Shown here one piece after another: positions 36,502 through 45,326 of a DNA stretch of 64,000 nt. The notes under the pieces are model-generated. The model searched no databases, had not been told where the DNA came from, and saw only the letters and a program-made list of their open reading frames with translations. Within the stretch, counting starts at the first letter, position 1. Each line of letters starts with the position of its first letter. Source of the stretch: Candidatus Melainabacteria bacterium RIFCSPHIGHO2_02_FULL_34_12 (GTDB taxonomy: Bacteria > Cyanobacteriota > Vampirovibrionia > 2-02-FULL-35-15); contig MFRM01000020.1 in NCBI GenBank assembly GCA_001784555.1, forward strand, positions 24,000 to 87,999. The letters run 5' to 3'. Both the position numbers and the translations under genes were made by a program.

Positions 36502-37617
36502 ATGCGCAAGAAATTTAACGTAACTAAAAATTTAAGAAAAATTATTTTCAACCTGAACCAGTATACAGCAGGAAGGTCTATTGAAGAAATATCAGATAAA
36601 TATAATTTGGATCCTTCAAGAATTTTAAAGCTGGGCAGCAATGAAAATGTTTTAGGTACTTCTTTAAAGGCAAAAAAAGCAGCTAGTGAAGCGCTTAAAA
36701 AAGTAAACATATATCCCGAAGTTACCTCTGATAAATTAGCTTCAAAAATAAGCAAAATATATAAATTAAAAAATGTTGGTGTAGTAGTAGGTAACGGTAT
36801 GGACCATATTTTTGAAATGCTTGCCCGCATTTTTTTAGATAATGGAGATGAAACCATTATTTCTGTCCCTACATTTTCATGCTATGAACTATGTACTATT
36901 TGGGCAGGTGCAAAACCCAGGTTTATTCCTTTGATAAAAGATTCTTATCAGTTAAATGTAAAAAAAATCCTTAGTCTTATAAGTAAAAAAACAAAAATTA
37001 TTTTTATTTGTTCCCCAAACAATCCTACGGGAAATCTTATGAAAGCAGAAGATATAAAAACTATACTTGAATCTACCAATAAGATTGTTTTTTTAGATGA
37101 GGCATATATTGAATTTGGTGGAAAAACTCTTGTAAGCTGGATTGAAAAATATCCGAATCTAATAATAGGGAGAACATTCTCGAAAATATATGGGCTTGCA
37201 GGATATAGAGTGGGATATGCTTTTATTCATAAATCTTTGCAGTCTTATTACTTAAACTCCATTACACCATTTGTAGTTTCAAGACCAGCTCAGGCAGCTG
37301 CATTTGCAGCTCTTGATGATAATGACTTTGTAAAGAAAAGCATAAAGATGGCTAAAGAGGGAAGAGAATTCTATCGTAGAGAATTTTCTAAAGCAGGAAT
37401 TAAGTTTCTTCATTCAGATGCAAATTTCATTACAATTGATACATTACCTTTAAAAGCAAAAGTAGTTGCAATAAGACTTCTTGAAAGAGGAATTATTGCT
37501 AGAGATTGTTCTACGTTTGGTTTTGGAGGAGATAAACTTTTAAGAATAACCATTGGCACAAAAGAACAAAACAAAAAAGTTCTTCAGGCATTATTAATAT
37601 GCTTGAATTCTGGTTGA
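36502..37617 (+). CDS. hisC: Histidinol-phosphate aminotransferase-type PLP enzyme
   Basis: 371 aa. KLGSNENVLGTS near the start, SPNNPTGN (171-178), FLDEAYIEF with Asp199, and GRTFSKIYGLAGYRVGY with PLP Lys228 are HisC-like. The reaction is glutamate plus imidazole acetol phosphate; related enzymes act on aromatic amino acids, and no other his genes are nearby, so the substrate is probable rather than certain. Its end overlaps the convergent transferase gene by 24 nt. Confidence 0.85.
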   Translation: MRKKFNVTKNLRKIIFNLNQYTAGRSIEEISDKYNLDPSRILKLGSNENVLGTSLKAKKAASEALKKVNIYPEVTSDKLASKISKIYKLKNVGVVVGNGMDHIFEMLARIFLDNGDETIISVPTFSCYELCTIWAGAKPRFIPLIKDSYQLNVKKILSLISKKTKIIFICSPNNPTGNLMKAEDIKTILESTNKIVFLDEAYIEFGGKTLVSWIEKYPNLIIGRTFSKIYGLAGYRVGYAFIHKSLQSYYLNSITPFVVSRPAQAAAFAALDDNDFVKKSIKMAKEGREFYRREFSKAGIKFLHSDANFITIDTLPLKAKVVAIRLLERGIIARDCSTFGFGGDKLLRITIGTKEQNKKVLQALLICLNSG

Positions 37618-38898
37618 GTAATCGCGGATAATCCGGACTGCTTCTTTTTCAGCCATATAATTTTTGGCAAGCTTGCTTAAGTTATTTACATGATTTAAAA
37701 ATGACGGTTCATTAAGCATGTATTGGACCATAGAATACATAGTATCTGTTTTTAAATCTTTATAAGATAGCCGTGAAGCTATTCCTAACTCACAAAGTCT
37801 TCGGGCATTTGATTCTTGTTCTACTTGACCGCAATCGGGTATAACGAGCATTGGCAGTCCTAGAGTAATAAGTTCCATGGCAGTACTGTGACCAGCCTGG
37901 GTTATTACTAAATCAGCATTTAAATAAAACTCTGCAGGATTATTTACAAATCCTACTTTATATAAATTCGGGAGATTAAGGTCTGATTTAAAATCACTTA
38001 AAATTATGAATAAAACATCTGGCATTATTTTTGCAAGCAGTAAAACAGTATCAAAAAGCGGCTTTCTGTACCTGTGCCCACCCAGTGTGCAAACAATTTT
38101 CTTTTTAAATCCATGATATTCCGGCGGGAGAAAATTTTTATCGTGATTTTGTACTATGCTTTTCCAGCTCCATGGAAGAAGTGGTCCGATAAATCTTTGT
38201 TTTTTCTTTACAAAGTTTTCATTGCATAAAAGCGGCAGACAAATGGAATTTGGCGGAGGTAATTCAGGAATGAAAATTTCATCTGCTGCTTTTAACCAGT
38301 CTTGTACTACTTTCAGGACAAATGGTTCAGCAGCATTTGTTAAAACTGCTTTAGTTCCTGTTCTCAGCCAGTCTTTAAAAGATTTTTCTATCAAACTATC
38401 TTCAAGGTCATTAATTTCAACATCAAAAAACGGAGCAAAGGTAGTTTGATTTGTCAGTAATATGCATGGCAATCCAAGTTTACTTGCTGCAAATATAGGA
38501 GCAGTTCTGGAATCTGAAACCACACAGGTGATCCCGTAATTTTGTATTATTTTCCTTTCTTCATTTATTATCTGATTTATTGCTACAGGCCATGAACTAT
38601 TTTTTAATATGGTTAAACCAATATCAAAACTTCCGTCTTTTCCAACAAAACTAACCTCAGGAGTAATTTCAATGGTAGGCAATCCTGTACTTTCAAGTCT
38701 TTTTAAGGAATACCCATAACTACCTAATAGAACTTCTTCAGGGTGTAATTGTTTTGCAATAGCTAATGCTCTGCTTGAATGACCGTAACCCTCGCCATTT
38801 ATAGAAAAATAAATCTTATGTTTTATTTCCCCACCTCTTATATTTAATGAGGGGGTAAGCGGTCTTTCATGTACAGTTTTTAATATCTGTTCTTTCAT
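37594..38898 (-). CDS. MurG-like (GT28-type) glycosyltransferase
   Basis: 434 aa, two Rossmann domains of GT-B type. The N-domain starts KIYFSINGEGYGHSSRAL (a glycine-rich acceptor loop). The C-domain carries VCTLGGHRYRKPL and ITQAGHSTAMELITLGLP with IPDCGQVEQESNA, matching the nucleotide-sugar site of UDP-GlcNAc/galactose transferases. About 27 residues precede the conserved fold; part of this extension (PLTPSLNIRGGE) is encoded by a small GC-rich imperfect palindrome at 38829-38855. Acceptor unknown. Confidence 0.78.
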   Translation of the reverse strand: MKEQILKTVHERPLTPSLNIRGGEIKHKIYFSINGEGYGHSSRALAIAKQLHPEEVLLGSYGYSLKRLESTGLPTIEITPEVSFVGKDGSFDIGLTILKNSSWPVAINQIINEERKIIQNYGITCVVSDSRTAPIFAASKLGLPCILLTNQTTFAPFFDVEINDLEDSLIEKSFKDWLRTGTKAVLTNAAEPFVLKVVQDWLKAADEIFIPELPPPNSICLPLLCNENFVKKKQRFIGPLLPWSWKSIVQNHDKNFLPPEYHGFKKKIVCTLGGHRYRKPLFDTVLLLAKIMPDVLFIILSDFKSDLNLPNLYKVGFVNNPAEFYLNADLVITQAGHSTAMELITLGLPMLVIPDCGQVEQESNARRLCELGIASRLSYKDLKTDTMYSMVQYMLNEPSFLNHVNNLSKLAKNYMAEKEAVRIIRDYSTRIQAY

Positions 38899-38970
38899 GC
38901 TGATACCATTAAAATTCTATTACAGTTAAATTATAGCTCCTATTAATTTTTATAACCTTTTAACAATTTG

Positions 38971-38999
38971 GTAGAGACGTGACAATGGCACCTCTCTAC
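38971..38999. repeat. Short palindrome, GTAGAGACG family
   Basis: GTAGAGACGTG (38971-38981) and CACCTCTCTAC (38989-38999), 11-bp arms with one mismatch, between the divergent transferase and pstB. GTAGAGACG palindromes are familiar from cyanobacterial genomes. Confidence 0.7.
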
Positions 39000-39083
39000 T
39001 TAGGTCTTGCATTATTTGAAAATGCAAAATGATAATGTGTTAAAATCCTTTGTGTTTAAGTCTAAATTTAACTCTAAATCACC

Positions 39084-39872
39084 ATGCCCACGGAAACATT
39101 AAAAGAAACAATAATTAAACTAAAAAATGTTAATTGCTATTACAATAAATTCCTTGCAGTTAAAGATGTAAATATCGAAATTGAAGCAAATAAAATAACT
39201 GCACTTATAGGACCCTCAGGCTGTGGTAAATCAACAATACTTAGAACCTTGAACAGAATGAATGACACCGTGCAGGGAGCTAAAGTTACCGGATCAATTC
39301 TTATTCATAATGAAGATATATATAAAAACGAAGTAGATTTAATAGAGCTAAGAAGAAAAGTTGGAATGGTCTTCCAAAGACCGTATCCTTTTCCAATGAG
39401 CATTTATGACAATGTAGCCTATGGTCCAAGAATGCATGGAATTACAAAAAAACAAATACTGGACGAAGTAATAGAAAACAGTTTAAAACAAGCAGCTCTC
39501 TGGCAGGAAGTAAACGATAAATTACACCAACATGCATATGAACTTTCAGGAGGACAGCAACAAAGACTTTGCATTGCAAGAGCCCTGGCAGTAGAGCCTG
39601 AAATATTGCTCTTGGATGAACCTTGTTCTGCTCTTGATCCGATAGCCACGCTAAAAATTGAAGATCTTTTAAATGAATTTAAACAAGATTTGACCATTGT
39701 AATAGTTACCCATAACATGCAACAAGCAAGTAGAATATCAGACAATACTGCATTTTTTTGGACTACTGAAGAGAGGACTGGATTTCTTGTAGAATATAAT
39801 GCTACTGCAAAGATTTTCAGTAGCCCTAAAGATAAGCGAACAGAGGACTATATTACAGGAAGATTTGGATGA
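39084..39872 (+). CDS. pstB: Phosphate ABC transporter ATP-binding protein
   Basis: 262 aa. Walker [10 protein letters not shown] (43-51), signature [16 protein letters not shown], Walker [14 protein letters not shown] and the switch His in [10 protein letters not shown] are intact. [25 protein letters not shown] and [15 protein letters not shown] are specific to PstB. It powers high-affinity phosphate uptake. pstS, pstC and pstA are not adjacent, which is unusual for this operon. Confidence 0.92.
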   Translation: MPTETLKETIIKLKNVNCYYNKFLAVKDVNIEIEANKITALIGPSGCGKSTILRTLNRMNDTVQGAKVTGSILIHNEDIYKNEVDLIELRRKVGMVFQRPYPFPMSIYDNVAYGPRMHGITKKQILDEVIENSLKQAALWQEVNDKLHQHAYELSGGQQQRLCIARALAVEPEILLLDEPCSALDPIATLKIEDLLNEFKQDLTIVIVTHNMQQASRISDNTAFFWTTEERTGFLVEYNATAKIFSSPKDKRTEDYITGRFG

Positions 39873-39880
39873 GGAAGAAC

Positions 39881-39957
39881 GAACCGGCGGTGGGGCGAAG
39901 GGGCGATAGGGCGATAAAAAAAATCGCCGGTACGCCGGTTCGCCGATTTGCCGGTTC
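39881..39957. repeat. GC-rich palindromic island
   Basis: Nested inverted repeats between pstB and the rfaE2-like gene: outer GAACCGGC (39881-39888) with GCCGGTTC (39950-39957), inner GGGCGAT/ATCGCC around an A run, and tandem GGGGCGA-like units on the left. Base composition is far more GC than its surroundings. Confidence 0.75.
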
Positions 39958-39969
39958 GGGTTCTTAAAC

Positions 39970-40446
39970 ATGGCAGAAATAATAGAGATAAATCAGCTGG
40001 GTTATAAAATAGATTTTCTTCGCAAAAGAAATAAAGATTTAAAAATAGTAGCCACAAACGGTTGTTTTGATATATTACATGTGGGGCATGTGAGGTCCCT
40101 TCAAAAAGCAAAATCATTAGGAGATCTTTTAGTGGTTGGTATAAATAGTGATGCTTCAGTAAAGCAAATAAAAGGAAATAATAGACCCATTACTTCTGAA
40201 AAAGACAGGGCTGAAGTACTTGCAGCTCTTGAGTGTGTGAGTATAGTAAGTATTTTTAATGAGGAAACTGCAGAAAAATTTCTTGAAATTGTTAAGCCGG
40301 ATATATATGTTAAGGGAGAAGAATATGATATAGATAATCTTCCTGAAGCAAAAACAATGAAAAAGCTCGGCGGAAAAATAATTCAGATACCAATGATTCC
40401 AGGTTCATCCACCACAGACATAATAGAGAAAATTAAAAAAAATTAA
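39970..40446 (+). CDS. rfaE2: RfaE2-type heptose-1-phosphate adenylyltransferase
   Basis: 158 aa, a single nucleotidyltransferase domain. TNGCFDILHVGHV holds the HxGH motif; KGEEYDIDNLPE and PGSSTTDIIEKI fit RfaE domain II. It makes ADP-heptose for the lipopolysaccharide core from heptose-1-phosphate, which implies an outer membrane. The kinase domain is not fused here. It is separated from pstB by the GC-rich palindrome. Confidence 0.88.
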   Translation: MAEIIEINQLGYKIDFLRKRNKDLKIVATNGCFDILHVGHVRSLQKAKSLGDLLVVGINSDASVKQIKGNNRPITSEKDRAEVLAALECVSIVSIFNEETAEKFLEIVKPDIYVKGEEYDIDNLPEAKTMKKLGGKIIQIPMIPGSSTTDIIEKIKKN

Positions 40447-40553
40447 TATTCCTCCTCTATCTTTTTTAAAAACGTTTTTGCTAGTATTAAATTAAGACAA
40501 CATTAAGGAACTTATTTCAGTATTTTATAGACTTATTCTAGGAGTTAAATAAC

Positions 40554-40787
40554 ATGTCAAATAATCAAAAAAAAGGATATATGCCTCATGTAGTTAACTG
40601 GCAGATTGCCTATGCAGCCAGAGAACTAAGACATAATAAATCTGTTACTTTAAGCTGTCAGGACTGTGAAAAAGACTCAGTTTTTGAGCAGTTAAGCTCA
40701 TTTAGTAATTCCAGTCACATAGTAATGAAAACAGTTAATAAACCTAATTCTAGTGAAGTGTTTGTAGAGTTTATCGAAACCTTTTAA
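40554..40787 (+). CDS. Hypothetical 77-aa protein
   Basis: 77 aa, AGGAG about 9 nt before the ATG. It carries a single CxxC (TLSCQDCEKDS) and no signal peptide. No family recognised. It converges with a small minus-strand gene, overlapping by 4 nt. Confidence 0.6.
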   Translation: MSNNQKKGYMPHVVNWQIAYAARELRHNKSVTLSCQDCEKDSVFEQLSSFSNSSHIVMKTVNKPNSSEVFVEFIETF

Positions 40788-40984
40788 AGATCACTTCCTG
40801 CAACTTCTTGATCTTCTTCATCTGAAAGTTTTTCTTCAAGATTATCTGCAAATTCAAGTATAAGACCTAATTTTCTTAACCTATCTTCTTTAAAAATTAT
40901 ATCCTTAGCAATATCTTTTCTTTGCTGATAAAGCTCGCTAAGTCCTTTTGCAAGTACTCTAAATTCTTCTGTTACTGTTGCCAT
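40784..40984 (-). CDS. Small helical protein, 66 aa
   Basis: 66 aa from the ATG at 40984, preceded by AAAGGA with normal spacing; an ATG at 41086 would add 34 residues without a better ribosome binding site. The chain is a charged amphipathic helix (LAKGLSELYQQRKDIAKDI, DRLRKLGLILEFADNL) ending in an acidic tail, likely coiled coil. No family recognised. Confidence 0.55.
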   Translation of the reverse strand: MATVTEEFRVLAKGLSELYQQRKDIAKDIIFKEDRLRKLGLILEFADNLEEKLSDEEDQEVAGSDL

Positions 40985-41121
40985 AGTATTAAGTCCTTTA
41001 GTAACTACTAAAATTAAGTTCGGCAAATAAAAAGTATTCAAAAGCCTTAAAGAGGGATAACCTTTAGAGATATTCAGATTAAACATTTTTTAATCAGCTT
41101 GATTCTATAGTAGGGATAGCA

Positions 41122-42795
41122 CTAGGCACTTGGTTGTGCACTGCCTGAAAAGGCTTCTGCAGCTCTGTTATACAGTTCATGACCGTATCCGCGTGCTGTG
41201 GATAAAAGTGATTGAAAGTTTGCAAAGGCTCCCCATATCCCTTTTTTGATAGGGATTTCACCGAATAATTTCTTTATGTTGGCTGAGTTTGAAACAATGT
41301 CAAATATACTTAACAGCTCTTCCCTGAACGTTGCTACGAGATCAAAGAATGCATCATTGAGAATCGGGTTAATATCCCTGATTACACCTAAAGTTTTTCC
41401 TATAAATCCTTTTTCTCCTACAATTGCAGTGAGAATTGGCATTAACAAATATTGTACTGAATAAACACGCCCAAACCAATTTGTTGCTGAATTTATTTTA
41501 TCGACATGGGATTGATCCAGAGAATTTATAACCGAAACCATCTTAGGTACTGTATATGCTACGACCCTTTCTTCTTTTCTGTCAAAAGCTGGTGCCGGCT
41601 CAGGACTTCCTTCAGCTTTAGATTCTGCTGAAGTGCTTATTCTTCTGAGATATTGATACAAATTTTTCACAAAAGAATTATTTTTAAGTGTAATTCCTGC
41701 AAGTTTTTGAAAATTACCCATTCCTGAAACCTTGAGTAAAAGCCATGCAACTAATGATGATAAATTATTTCCCCTGCCAACTAACCTCTGGAATCCATCA
41801 TGTACTTGTTCAAGTACGCTTTTCAAGCCATATTCATCTGAATTAAAATTAGATAATTCAATTGAATCATAATTATCTTTTGGTTCTGCTTTTGTATTAT
41901 CGTTAGAATTATTATTTGATTTAGATAGAGAATCTAAATCATCTTTTATATTTAAAGTCTCTGATTTATAGATTCCCATATGAGAAAATGCAAATTCATC
42001 CAGCCAAGGATTTAATCCTCTTACAAATGAAAGTATATTTTTTACTGTTCCTTCTTTAAACCATCTAAGCATAAAAGGAATAGCTATATTTTGTATACAA
42101 AATGCTAGCGGTAAGCCATTAATTGCCCATCGTGGTAAAAAATCTGCTAATCCAGATACTTTTCTTACAAGCTTTGCAATATTTTGTTTTTGACTGGAAT
42201 CTGTTTCATTTTCAAAAGCCTTTTGAAGATAAGTTTGAGCTTCTGTTTTTTTACCACTTTTAACAAGTTTTAAATACGCACTAAACTTCTGTGTAAATTC
42301 AGGACTTTTAAGTATGGTGTCAAACGGGTCATATCCTCTTTCATCAAAACCTAAATACTGGCTCAAGATAAAGGACATGAATGATGTAGTTCTTCCTGAA
42401 GCCCTTCTTAGAATGTCATTTACTGACTGAACAGCGTTGTAAATTTGTTGTTCTTCCTGGGTAAAGCCATTAATAATACCGGTAGGCTCTACTATATAAT
42501 CCATATCTCTAACAGTCTGTTGTGAACCTTCATTTTTACCAGTAACAATTTGTTCGATTACTTGAAATTCCTCCGGTTTTAAATAAAGAATTTTTTCTTT
42601 TGAGCCGTCAGCTTTTTCTTCTTCAGAAACTGTATAGGATCTGTTTGTGTCAGCTTTTATATTTCGAATTTCACCAGCTTCTATTGCAGTTCTGTAAGCA
42701 TCTAATCTGGAATCAGCTAATAAATGTTGTCTTATTGCATCTGATTTATTTTCAAGTGCAACAATTCTATGTATTTGTCTAAGGGCTTCAACCAT
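41122..42795 (-). CDS. 557-aa protein of unknown function with an internal duplication
   Basis: 557 aa, no signal peptide. The N-terminal third is soluble and charged (IHRIVALENKSDAIRQHLL). Two helical segments near residues 220-280 and 435-500 match each other by eye: Q-x5-P-x-L/M, then VRGLNPWLDEFAF against IRDINPILNDAFF, each followed by acidic residues. A middle segment (FQRLVGRGNNLSSLVAWLLL) may be a third, weaker unit. The general amphipathic style resembles the three tandem paralogues at 47293-50587. No known domain recognised. Confidence 0.65.
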   Translation of the reverse strand: MVEALRQIHRIVALENKSDAIRQHLLADSRLDAYRTAIEAGEIRNIKADTNRSYTVSEEEKADGSKEKILYLKPEEFQVIEQIVTGKNEGSQQTVRDMDYIVEPTGIINGFTQEEQQIYNAVQSVNDILRRASGRTTSFMSFILSQYLGFDERGYDPFDTILKSPEFTQKFSAYLKLVKSGKKTEAQTYLQKAFENETDSSQKQNIAKLVRKVSGLADFLPRWAINGLPLAFCIQNIAIPFMLRWFKEGTVKNILSFVRGLNPWLDEFAFSHMGIYKSETLNIKDDLDSLSKSNNNSNDNTKAEPKDNYDSIELSNFNSDEYGLKSVLEQVHDGFQRLVGRGNNLSSLVAWLLLKVSGMGNFQKLAGITLKNNSFVKNLYQYLRRISTSAESKAEGSPEPAPAFDRKEERVVAYTVPKMVSVINSLDQSHVDKINSATNWFGRVYSVQYLLMPILTAIVGEKGFIGKTLGVIRDINPILNDAFFDLVATFREELLSIFDIVSNSANIKKLFGEIPIKKGIWGAFANFQSLLSTARGYGHELYNRAAEAFSGSAQPSA

Positions 42796-43258
42796 AAGTT
42801 AATACCAAGCACGGCCAATAAAACATTGCTCTGAACAAAATAATTTATTGATTAGGTGCTTAAATACGATTTTTTTATTTTTCAAAAAAAGCCAGATTTA
42901 TAAAGAATCCAGCCTTTAAGCCGATTTTATCAATTCTTAACTTTAAAAAGGAATGCTTTCTTAACCTTGGATTTATTATAAAAAGATTATTTTTTTCAGC
43001 AACACAATTTTCTAATAAAATTGTGTTGCTTTGCATAGTGCGTCTAATAGGCTAATCTTGATATTTTCCAGGTTTTGCCCAATAAATGGGACAAAACCTT
43101 ACTTTCTTAAACATTCTAATAAATTTGCTTCTTAATAGTTTTTAAAGCGAGACACTAAAAATCTAATTCAAAAGGTTTAAGAGTTTTAACAATTGCCGGG
43201 GTATATAGCTCACTAGAAGAAAAACTTATTAATAACTAAAAAGGAGCATTTTATCATC
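42796..43258. other. 463-nt intergenic region with two hairpins
   Basis: No convincing gene. It holds a perfect 14-bp inverted repeat, AGCAACACAATTTT at 42998-43011 with AAAATTGTGTTGCT at 43017-43030 (5-nt loop, T run before rather than after it), and a second hairpin near 43070-43097 built from GGTTTTG-CCCA/TGGG-CAAAACC. Both lie upstream of the dehydrogenase-like gene and downstream of divergent starts, so they could be regulatory. AAGGAG for the next gene is at about 43241-43246. Confidence 0.55.
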
Positions 43259-44488
43259 ATGAGCAAAGTTGTAGTTATTGGCGGTGCGGGCCGTTTAGGA
43301 TTAAGACTTTCACTAACAGCAAGTAATAATGGACACCATGTAGTTGGCATTGATATTGATGATGAAAGATTAAATGAAATAAGACAAGGTAATTTACCGT
43401 TTGTTGAACAAGGTGCTGAAATTTATCTGGAAGAAGCTCTCAAAAAAAAGACTTTAAAATTAACTACTGAATATGAACCTGTAAAAGATGCTGATATTAT
43501 TGTAATTACTATTGGAACTCCTGTGGATTCAAACCTAAATCCAGGGCTTGAACCTGTTGCAGGAGTAATATTTGATATAGCTGAATATCTTAAAGAAAGT
43601 CAGCTTATAGTTTTCAGGAACACACTGTCACCTGCAATTCTGGGGAGGATTAAAACCATAATTGAAGATAAAACTGGTCTTAAAGTAGGAAAAGAAATCT
43701 TTATTGCTTTTGCTCCTGAAATGAATAATGAAAACAATAATATAAATGAACTTAAAAATGCAAATCAGCCTATTGGAGCTTTTGATGAGAGAAGCTACAA
43801 GAAAGCAGAAGAATTTTTTAAGACAATAACGTCTGGAAAAATAAATCAACTTTCTCCTGAAGAAGCTATGCTGGCAAAACTAATGGATAACATGTTCACC
43901 TATATACAGACTGCATGTGCAAATGAATTTTATTTAATTGCTGAAAGTTTTAATGCAAATATATATAAGATTCTTGAAGCTACAAACAATATCCCAAATC
44001 CAAATCCTAACAGTGCAGGTCCTGGTATGCATAAAGAAGGCTGGTTCCTGGTGGATAGAATACCTTTCCCTGAGCTTGTTACTACGGCATTTAAAATAAA
44101 TGAATCAATTCCTGCACAGATAGTTCAAAAACTTGAAAAGCAGAATATAAGAAAAGTCGCAATTCTTGGAATGACAAATAAAGCGAATTCTGATGATGCA
44201 CGTTCATCACTAAGCTACAAGCTTAGAAAAGCTTTGTACTACAGGGATTATGCAGTGGCCTGCTATGATCCTTATTTACCGGAATTTTCAGACTCATCTG
44301 TACTTTTGAATTCAGATTCAGTAATACTTATGACGCCCCATAAACAGTTCAGTGATCTAGGACATATATTAAATCTAGTTAATAATCCTAATTGCCTAAT
44401 AGTTGATTTAAATGGTTTTTGGGAAGAGACAAAAAAACACACAAATAACGGTATTTTTTCATCAAAATCCAGAGTTGTAAAAACATAG
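43259..44488 (+). CDS. UDP-glucose/GDP-mannose dehydrogenase-family protein lacking the usual catalytic Cys
   Basis: 409 aa. The Rossmann start VVVIGGAGRLGLRLS, IGTPVDSNLNPGLEPV, FRNTLSPAILGRIK and the helical EAMLAKLMDNMFTYIQTACANE dimer region match WecC/VpsB-like nucleotide-sugar dehydrogenases. In the family the loop reads GPGVGGHC followed by an Asp-containing stretch and WFL; here it is GPGMHKEGWFLVD, so the nucleophilic Cys and about three residues are missing. The NAD-binding and C-terminal domains look complete. It may be a non-oxidising or regulatory relative, or use a different chemistry. The rest of its frame is undisturbed. Confidence 0.82.
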   Translation: MSKVVVIGGAGRLGLRLSLTASNNGHHVVGIDIDDERLNEIRQGNLPFVEQGAEIYLEEALKKKTLKLTTEYEPVKDADIIVITIGTPVDSNLNPGLEPVAGVIFDIAEYLKESQLIVFRNTLSPAILGRIKTIIEDKTGLKVGKEIFIAFAPEMNNENNNINELKNANQPIGAFDERSYKKAEEFFKTITSGKINQLSPEEAMLAKLMDNMFTYIQTACANEFYLIAESFNANIYKILEATNNIPNPNPNSAGPGMHKEGWFLVDRIPFPELVTTAFKINESIPAQIVQKLEKQNIRKVAILGMTNKANSDDARSSLSYKLRKALYYRDYAVACYDPYLPEFSDSSVLLNSDSVILMTPHKQFSDLGHILNLVNNPNCLIVDLNGFWEETKKHTNNGIFSSKSRVVKT

Positions 44489-44619
44489 TTAAGAAAATTG
44501 AGTAAAAATCATACTTCAAAATAACTAGTTATCGGGTATTATTTTAGGGCATATATTTATTAGCTGAATCTTAAGACTCGTTGTTTAAAATAAAAGCTTG
44601 TTTAATTAAGGAGATTACT

Positions 44620-44850
44620 ATGAGAACCAATTTATTTTTGGCTGTTGCAGTAAGTATGTTATTAAGTGCCATTTCATTGACATCATTACCATCACTTGCA
44701 GTGGAAGATAAATGCAATACTTGCTATAACTTCTGCACAACAGTACAAATCACAAAGGCAAATTGCGAAATTTGTTGCAACAAATTATGTGATAATTATT
44801 GTTCACCGACAGTAATTCAAGCATGTTTGTCAAAATGCCCTACTAAGTAG
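44620..44850 (+). CDS. Cys-rich secreted small protein
   Basis: 76 aa from the ATG at 44620, chosen for AAGGAG at 44608-44613 and the signal peptide that starts there; an in-frame upstream start adds 13 residues. Signal peptide MRTNLFLAVAVSMLLSAIS..., likely cleaved near SLAVE. The mature part of about 50 residues has ten Cys (CNTC, FC, NCEICC, LC, YC, AC, KC), enough for five disulfides. No known family; possibilities include an envelope peptide, metal binder or toxin-like peptide. A strong terminator follows. Confidence 0.75.
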   Translation: MRTNLFLAVAVSMLLSAISLTSLPSLAVEDKCNTCYNFCTTVQITKANCEICCNKLCDNYCSPTVIQACLSKCPTK

Positions 44851-44890
44851 AAAAGTAAAAAAGTAAATTAACTAATAACAATTTTTTATT

Positions 44891-44931
44891 ATTGTGAGTG
44901 CTCTAGGTTAACACTCACAATTTTATTTTTT
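44891..44931. terminator. Bidirectional terminator
   Basis: Stem ATTGTGAGTG (44891-44900) with CACTCACAAT (44912-44921), followed by TTTATTTTTT and preceded by an A/T run. It serves the Cys-rich gene and, on the other strand, the gene ending at 44937. Confidence 0.85.
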
Positions 44932-44936
44932 ACTTA

Positions 44937-45257
44937 TTAAAAAATTCTTTTCCTGCATACTGCACAAAAAACCTTCAGGTTATCTTTTTTATAAAATCTA
45001 AAATCAGAATAGTTTCTGTGCCTTGCGGAATGAAGCTTTCCATCGGCTAAACCACGAACAAAAATATGTACTTTATCCTTGTGACAAAAATCTAAATCTT
45101 CGGGTAATTGAAAATCTCCTATCTTTTCTCTCTGAAAAAAAGATGTTCTTGTTCTGCCTGAAAGGGATATTCTGCGAAAGACTGCTTTTATGCGACCTAT
45201 GATTTTTATTAGAGTTTCATTAGGCATATTATCAGTAAAGCATAACAATAATTTCAT
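44937..45257 (-). CDS. Hypothetical 106-aa basic protein
   Basis: 106 aa, strongly basic (RIKAVFRRISLSGRTRTSFF), with a C-terminal CxxC (VFCAVCRKRIF) and two other Cys. No signal peptide. It is divergent from ilvB. It may be a small nucleic-acid or metal-binding protein; no family recognised. Confidence 0.55.
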   Translation of the reverse strand: MKLLLCFTDNMPNETLIKIIGRIKAVFRRISLSGRTRTSFFQREKIGDFQLPEDLDFCHKDKVHIFVRGLADGKLHSARHRNYSDFRFYKKDNLKVFCAVCRKRIF

Positions 45258-45270
45258 TCTCTTTTAATAT

Positions 45271-45306
45271 TTGACAATACACATGTTTGGGTATGTTTAG
45301 TATGAT
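45271..45306 (+). promoter_or_regulatory. Candidate promoter for ilvB
   Basis: A perfect TTGACA at 45271-45276. Possible -10 boxes are TATGTT (45292-45297, 15-nt spacer) or TATGAT (45301-45306, long spacer). It lies between the divergent small gene and ilvB. Confidence 0.4.
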
Positions 45307-45326
45307 ATTTAGTACACGAGATAAAA

